Source: Streptococcus constellatus subsp. constellatus (lineage in GTDB: Bacteria > Bacillota > Bacilli > Lactobacillales > Streptococcaceae). Taken from it: a stretch of DNA of 64,000 bases. Under the pieces are notes generated by a model. That model was not told the DNA's origin and did no database searches. It worked only from the letters and a program-made list of their open reading frames with translations. The stretch spans positions 1,240,001 to 1,304,000 of the forward strand of contig NZ_AP014647.1 of assembly GCF_023167545.1 (NCBI RefSeq), read 5' to 3'. Position numbers and translations under genes: made by a program. This document shows, piece after piece, positions 61,566 to 64,000 of the stretch (positions are counted from its first letter, which is position 1; each line of letters begins with the position of its first letter).

Positions 61566-62428
61566 ATCCTAAATTCAGGAACTCCTTTCCCCATTTGATT
61601 CAATGTCTTTATCACTTTTTTGGTGTAATCACTGATGATGTTAGATAAATACATTTCTTTTCCATTATAGAGAAAAGTATCAGAAAAAATAGTAAACAAC
61701 TCTCTCTTAATTTTCACAAAGTCATCGTTCCTGTTTTCATAAATAATTCTGTCAATAATTGGACGAAACGGCTCCATTATATCACTTGCCAGATTAAATT
61801 GGTTAAACTGATTGGCATGCTTCAGCCCAAACTGAGTCATACATCCACAAACTACTACTTCCCGAGCAAACATACTTAGTATCAAGGTGTAGCCGTAATC
61901 AAGAGCAGCATTAATATCATTATCTTGTTCCCTTGAAAAATCATTTCCAAATAATGTATTAAAGTAAATCCGAGCTGCGTGTCCTTCGCGGTTACTAGGA
62001 TCAAACAGCTCCAATCCATTATACAAATCAATGACAGACTGTGATTTTTCAAAGAAGCCACAATCTCCAAGGTACATCGCTTGATTCAGAATCTTCTGTG
62101 CAATGATTGTCGTCCAGACTTCTGCTTTGACATCTTCTGACCAAGTGATTTGATTACTCAGCTGCAAACTGGAATCGTGACGTGCATAGTAGGGCATCAG
62201 CATGGCTGTCGGCAAACGCTTATCATCACAAAAAATAACTAAAATATTCTCATCAACCAGCCGCTTAATCAGCATGGTTGACAGCACAATATCAGTTGTC
62301 TCCAACAACAAGATATCCACCTCGGACAGATGAATCAACTCTGTCCGAGAGGCATCCTTGAAGATCAAGTGGTTATTCTTGTAGGAAAGTTTTGAATGTG
62401 TATTTACAACAACTGTTCTCCATCCCAT
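61562..62428 (-). CDS. cas1: CRISPR-associated integrase Cas1
   Basis: 288 residues starting [19 protein letters not shown]. Likely catalytic residues are the Glu in [10 protein letters not shown], the His in [11 protein letters not shown] and the acids in [10 protein letters not shown]. The ATG at 62428 overlaps the cas9 stop (TGATG). Inserts new spacers at the leader end together with Cas2, Csn2 and Cas9. Confidence 0.96.
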   Translation of the reverse strand: MGWRTVVVNTHSKLSYKNNHLIFKDASRTELIHLSEVDILLLETTDIVLSTMLIKRLVDENILVIFCDDKRLPTAMLMPYYARHDSSLQLSNQITWSEDVKAEVWTTIIAQKILNQAMYLGDCGFFEKSQSVIDLYNGLELFDPSNREGHAARIYFNTLFGNDFSREQDNDINAALDYGYTLILSMFAREVVVCGCMTQFGLKHANQFNQFNLASDIMEPFRPIIDRIIYENRNDDFVKIKRELFTIFSDTFLYNGKEMYLSNIISDYTKKVIKTLNQMGKGVPEFRI

Positions 62429-64000
62429 CAATCTTCTCCTAACTTGCTCAAGTCAATCCGTGTTTCATAAAGACCCGTAATTGATTGGTGGATGAGGGTA
62501 GCATTTAAACATTCTGTAACGGAAGTATACCTTTTACGATCAATGTTCTCACCAAAAAAGTTAAAAGCTGCTGGCGCCCCAAATGCTGTAAATGTCAATA
62601 AACTGATAAAAGATTTAGCCAAACTTGATACTTCTGCATCTTTATTTTTAGAAAAAAGCATCTCGATTTTTGTTAAGTTGTTATCCGCCAACACATACTT
62701 TCTTGAGAATACTGATATATATTCAAGAAGCTCCTTGAATTCATCTTTATGTTTCTCAACATATTCTCTGTGTTCAGGTTCATAATCTTTTTCAATTCGA
62801 TAAGAATGGTAAAGTAAAGTTGTAAAGCGCTGAGGAATCACTAACTCATTTCCTTTTTGAAGCTCTTTTGCGCTAGCTAGCAACCTTCTGCGTTTATTTT
62901 CTAATTCAAAAAGACTGTATTTCGGTAATTTTATAATTTTTTCCAACCGAACATTTCGATAACCTCTTTGTTCAAGAAAATCAACTGGATTCTTCTCAAA
63001 TCGCTTCTTTTCCATTATGGTAATCCCTACCATATCTTGGACTTTCCTCAGCTTCTTTGATTTCCCTTTTTCCACATCAGCAAATACCAGAATAGAATAA
63101 GCCACAACCGGACTGTCAAAGCCACCATATTTTTTCGGATCCCAATAACTATTCTTTGTCTTTCTCGGAATCAATTTATCAGATTCACCCTTAGGAAGAA
63201 TGGATTCTTTAGAAAAACCTCCTGTCTGCTCTTCTGTCTTCTTCACAATATTTACTTGCGGGTATGATAAGACTTTTCTTAGGATTTTAATATGTTTTTC
63301 TTTATTCCATGCAATCTCCCCATCCTCATTAGTTTGGATGTCTTCTTTTTTAAAGAAACGAAGAATATTTGAATAAAAAAGAAATTTTTCAGTAGCAGAT
63401 TTTCTTGAACGGTAACTATTGTATTTAGGGTATTCACCATAAACAAATTCTGGTTCAAGCTGAGGGTATTTGAGCAATAAAGCATTTCCAACAACGGCAT
63501 TCAGATATGCATCATGAGCGTGGTGATAATCATTTATTTCACGAACTTTATAGAGTTCAAATTCTTTACGGAAATTTGATACAAGATTAGACTTCAAGGT
63601 AATAATTTTTACATTGCGAATACGTCTTTTATTCCCGTCAAATTCTGTATTAAACCGCTCATCTAAAATTTGTGCAACATGTTTTGTGATTTGTCTTGTT
63701 TCAACTAATTGTCGCTTGATAAATCCTGCTTTATCCTCTTCAGTCAAACCACCTCGTTCTGCCTTGGTTAAATTATCAAATTTGCGTTGTGTAATCAGTT
63801 TTACTGAAAGAAGTTTGCTCCAAAATGACTTCATTTCATGAACAACTTCTATACTTGGTACATCATCAGATTTACCTCTGTTTTTGTCAGAACGAGTCAG
63901 TACACGGTTATCAAGTGAATTATCCTTAATAAAGGCTTGCGGAATAATGTGATCTATATCATATTGGCTTAGATTGTTAATATCTAAAGTTTCTCCTGTA
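62428..64000 (-). CDS. cas9: CRISPR-associated nuclease Cas9, C-terminal part (5' end beyond the window)
   Basis: The window holds the last 524 or so residues. The frame enters inside the HNH domain: [11 protein letters not shown] (catalytic His), [17 protein letters not shown]. Then come the RuvC-III segment [14 protein letters not shown] (His, Asp) and the PAM-interacting domain, ending [22 protein letters not shown] keeps the two Arg that read NGG in S. pyogenes Cas9. The frame is open to the right edge; no frameshift is seen. The tracrRNA is expected upstream of cas9, outside the window. Confidence 0.97.
   Translation of the reverse strand, partial: TGETLDINNLSQYDIDHIIPQAFIKDNSLDNRVLTRSDKNRGKSDDVPSIEVVHEMKSFWSKLLSVKLITQRKFDNLTKAERGGLTEEDKAGFIKRQLVETRQITKHVAQILDERFNTEFDGNKRRIRNVKIITLKSNLVSNFRKEFELYKVREINDYHHAHDAYLNAVVGNALLLKYPQLEPEFVYGEYPKYNSYRSRKSATEKFLFYSNILRFFKKEDIQTNEDGEIAWNKEKHIKILRKVLSYPQVNIVKKTEEQTGGFSKESILPKGESDKLIPRKTKNSYWDPKKYGGFDSPVVAYSILVFADVEKGKSKKLRKVQDMVGITIMEKKRFEKNPVDFLEQRGYRNVRLEKIIKLPKYSLFELENKRRRLLASAKELQKGNELVIPQRFTTLLYHSYRIEKDYEPEHREYVEKHKDEFKELLEYISVFSRKYVLADNNLTKIEMLFSKNKDAEVSSLAKSFISLLTFTAFGAPAAFNFFGENIDRKRYTSVTECLNATLIHQSITGLYETRIDLSKLGED

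Noticed and set aside
59294..64000. tracrRNA gene
   Set aside because: No anti-repeat outside the array was found between thrS and the right edge. In this type II-A order it is expected upstream of cas9, beyond the window.

Overview
The window comes from a low-GC Gram-positive chromosome, almost certainly a Streptococcus of the viridans type (Anginosus, Sanguinis or Mitis-like). The evidence is the aroD-aroE-aroB-aroC order, an ltaS-type LTA synthase, the rpiA/punA/deoD salvage cluster, tuf-tpiA, ppc-ftsW, strong AGGAGG-type ribosome binding sites, and a type II-A CRISPR-Cas locus whose Cas9 closely resembles that of S. pyogenes. I cannot fix the species without a database search.

Layout. 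1-4.8 kb: shikimate operon (rRNA methyltransferase, aroD, aroE, aroB, aroC; aroC runs off the left edge). 5.0-7.2 kb: LTA synthase. 7.3-10.6 kb: nucleoside salvage genes rpiA, punA, deoD, a HEPN-motif protein, and decayed remnants including a recognisable deoB stub. 11-12.4 kb: mnmE. 12.4-13.8 kb: a small foreign patch (deleted ISL3-type element, AraC tail, CPBP protease). 14-17.7 kb: a 1250-residue secreted hydrolase (GH25 muramidase, seven Bsp-type repeats, C39-like peptidase). 17.8-25.6 kb: tpiA, tuf, an ECF sigma/anti-sigma pair, ppc, ftsW. 25.9-30.5 kb: a second GH25 enzyme, DUF368 transporter, YbaK-type deacylase, phosphatase, lysS.

30.7-40.0 kb is a type I restriction-modification locus written hsdM-hsdS-recombinase-silent hsdS pieces-thsA-thsB-hsdR on the minus strand. 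Four copies of a short inverted-repeat site cut the hsdS genes into two N-halves and two C-halves, so the locus can reshuffle specificity. Between the invertible segment and hsdR lies a two-gene operon that looks like a type II Thoeris anti-phage system: a two-helix membrane protein with a macro domain, and a TIR protein. Its upstream region abuts the invertible DNA, so defence genes and hsdR may be switched together. This is the most interesting part of the window.

40.0-50.0 kb: GrpB protein and a sugar operon with PTS IIA/IIB/IIC, a glycyl radical enzyme with a CxE rather than a PFL-type CC active site, its activase, fructose-6-phosphate aldolase, glycerol dehydrogenase, and SorC and DeoR regulators. 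The gene set fits the anhydrohexitol-6-phosphate (anhydroglycolysis) route. Shared dyads and a shared TSS-proximal motif at its promoters suggest an activator/repressor circuit. 50-59.3 kb: Rrf2 regulator, phosphoesterase, ABC exporter-like pair with TetR regulator, a possible small membrane peptide, thrS, and a P-loop kinase under one threonine-type T-box leader. 59.4-64 kb: CRISPR array (17 repeats, 16 spacers), csn2, cas2, cas1 and the 3' part of cas9, which runs off the right edge. No tRNA or rRNA gene was seen.
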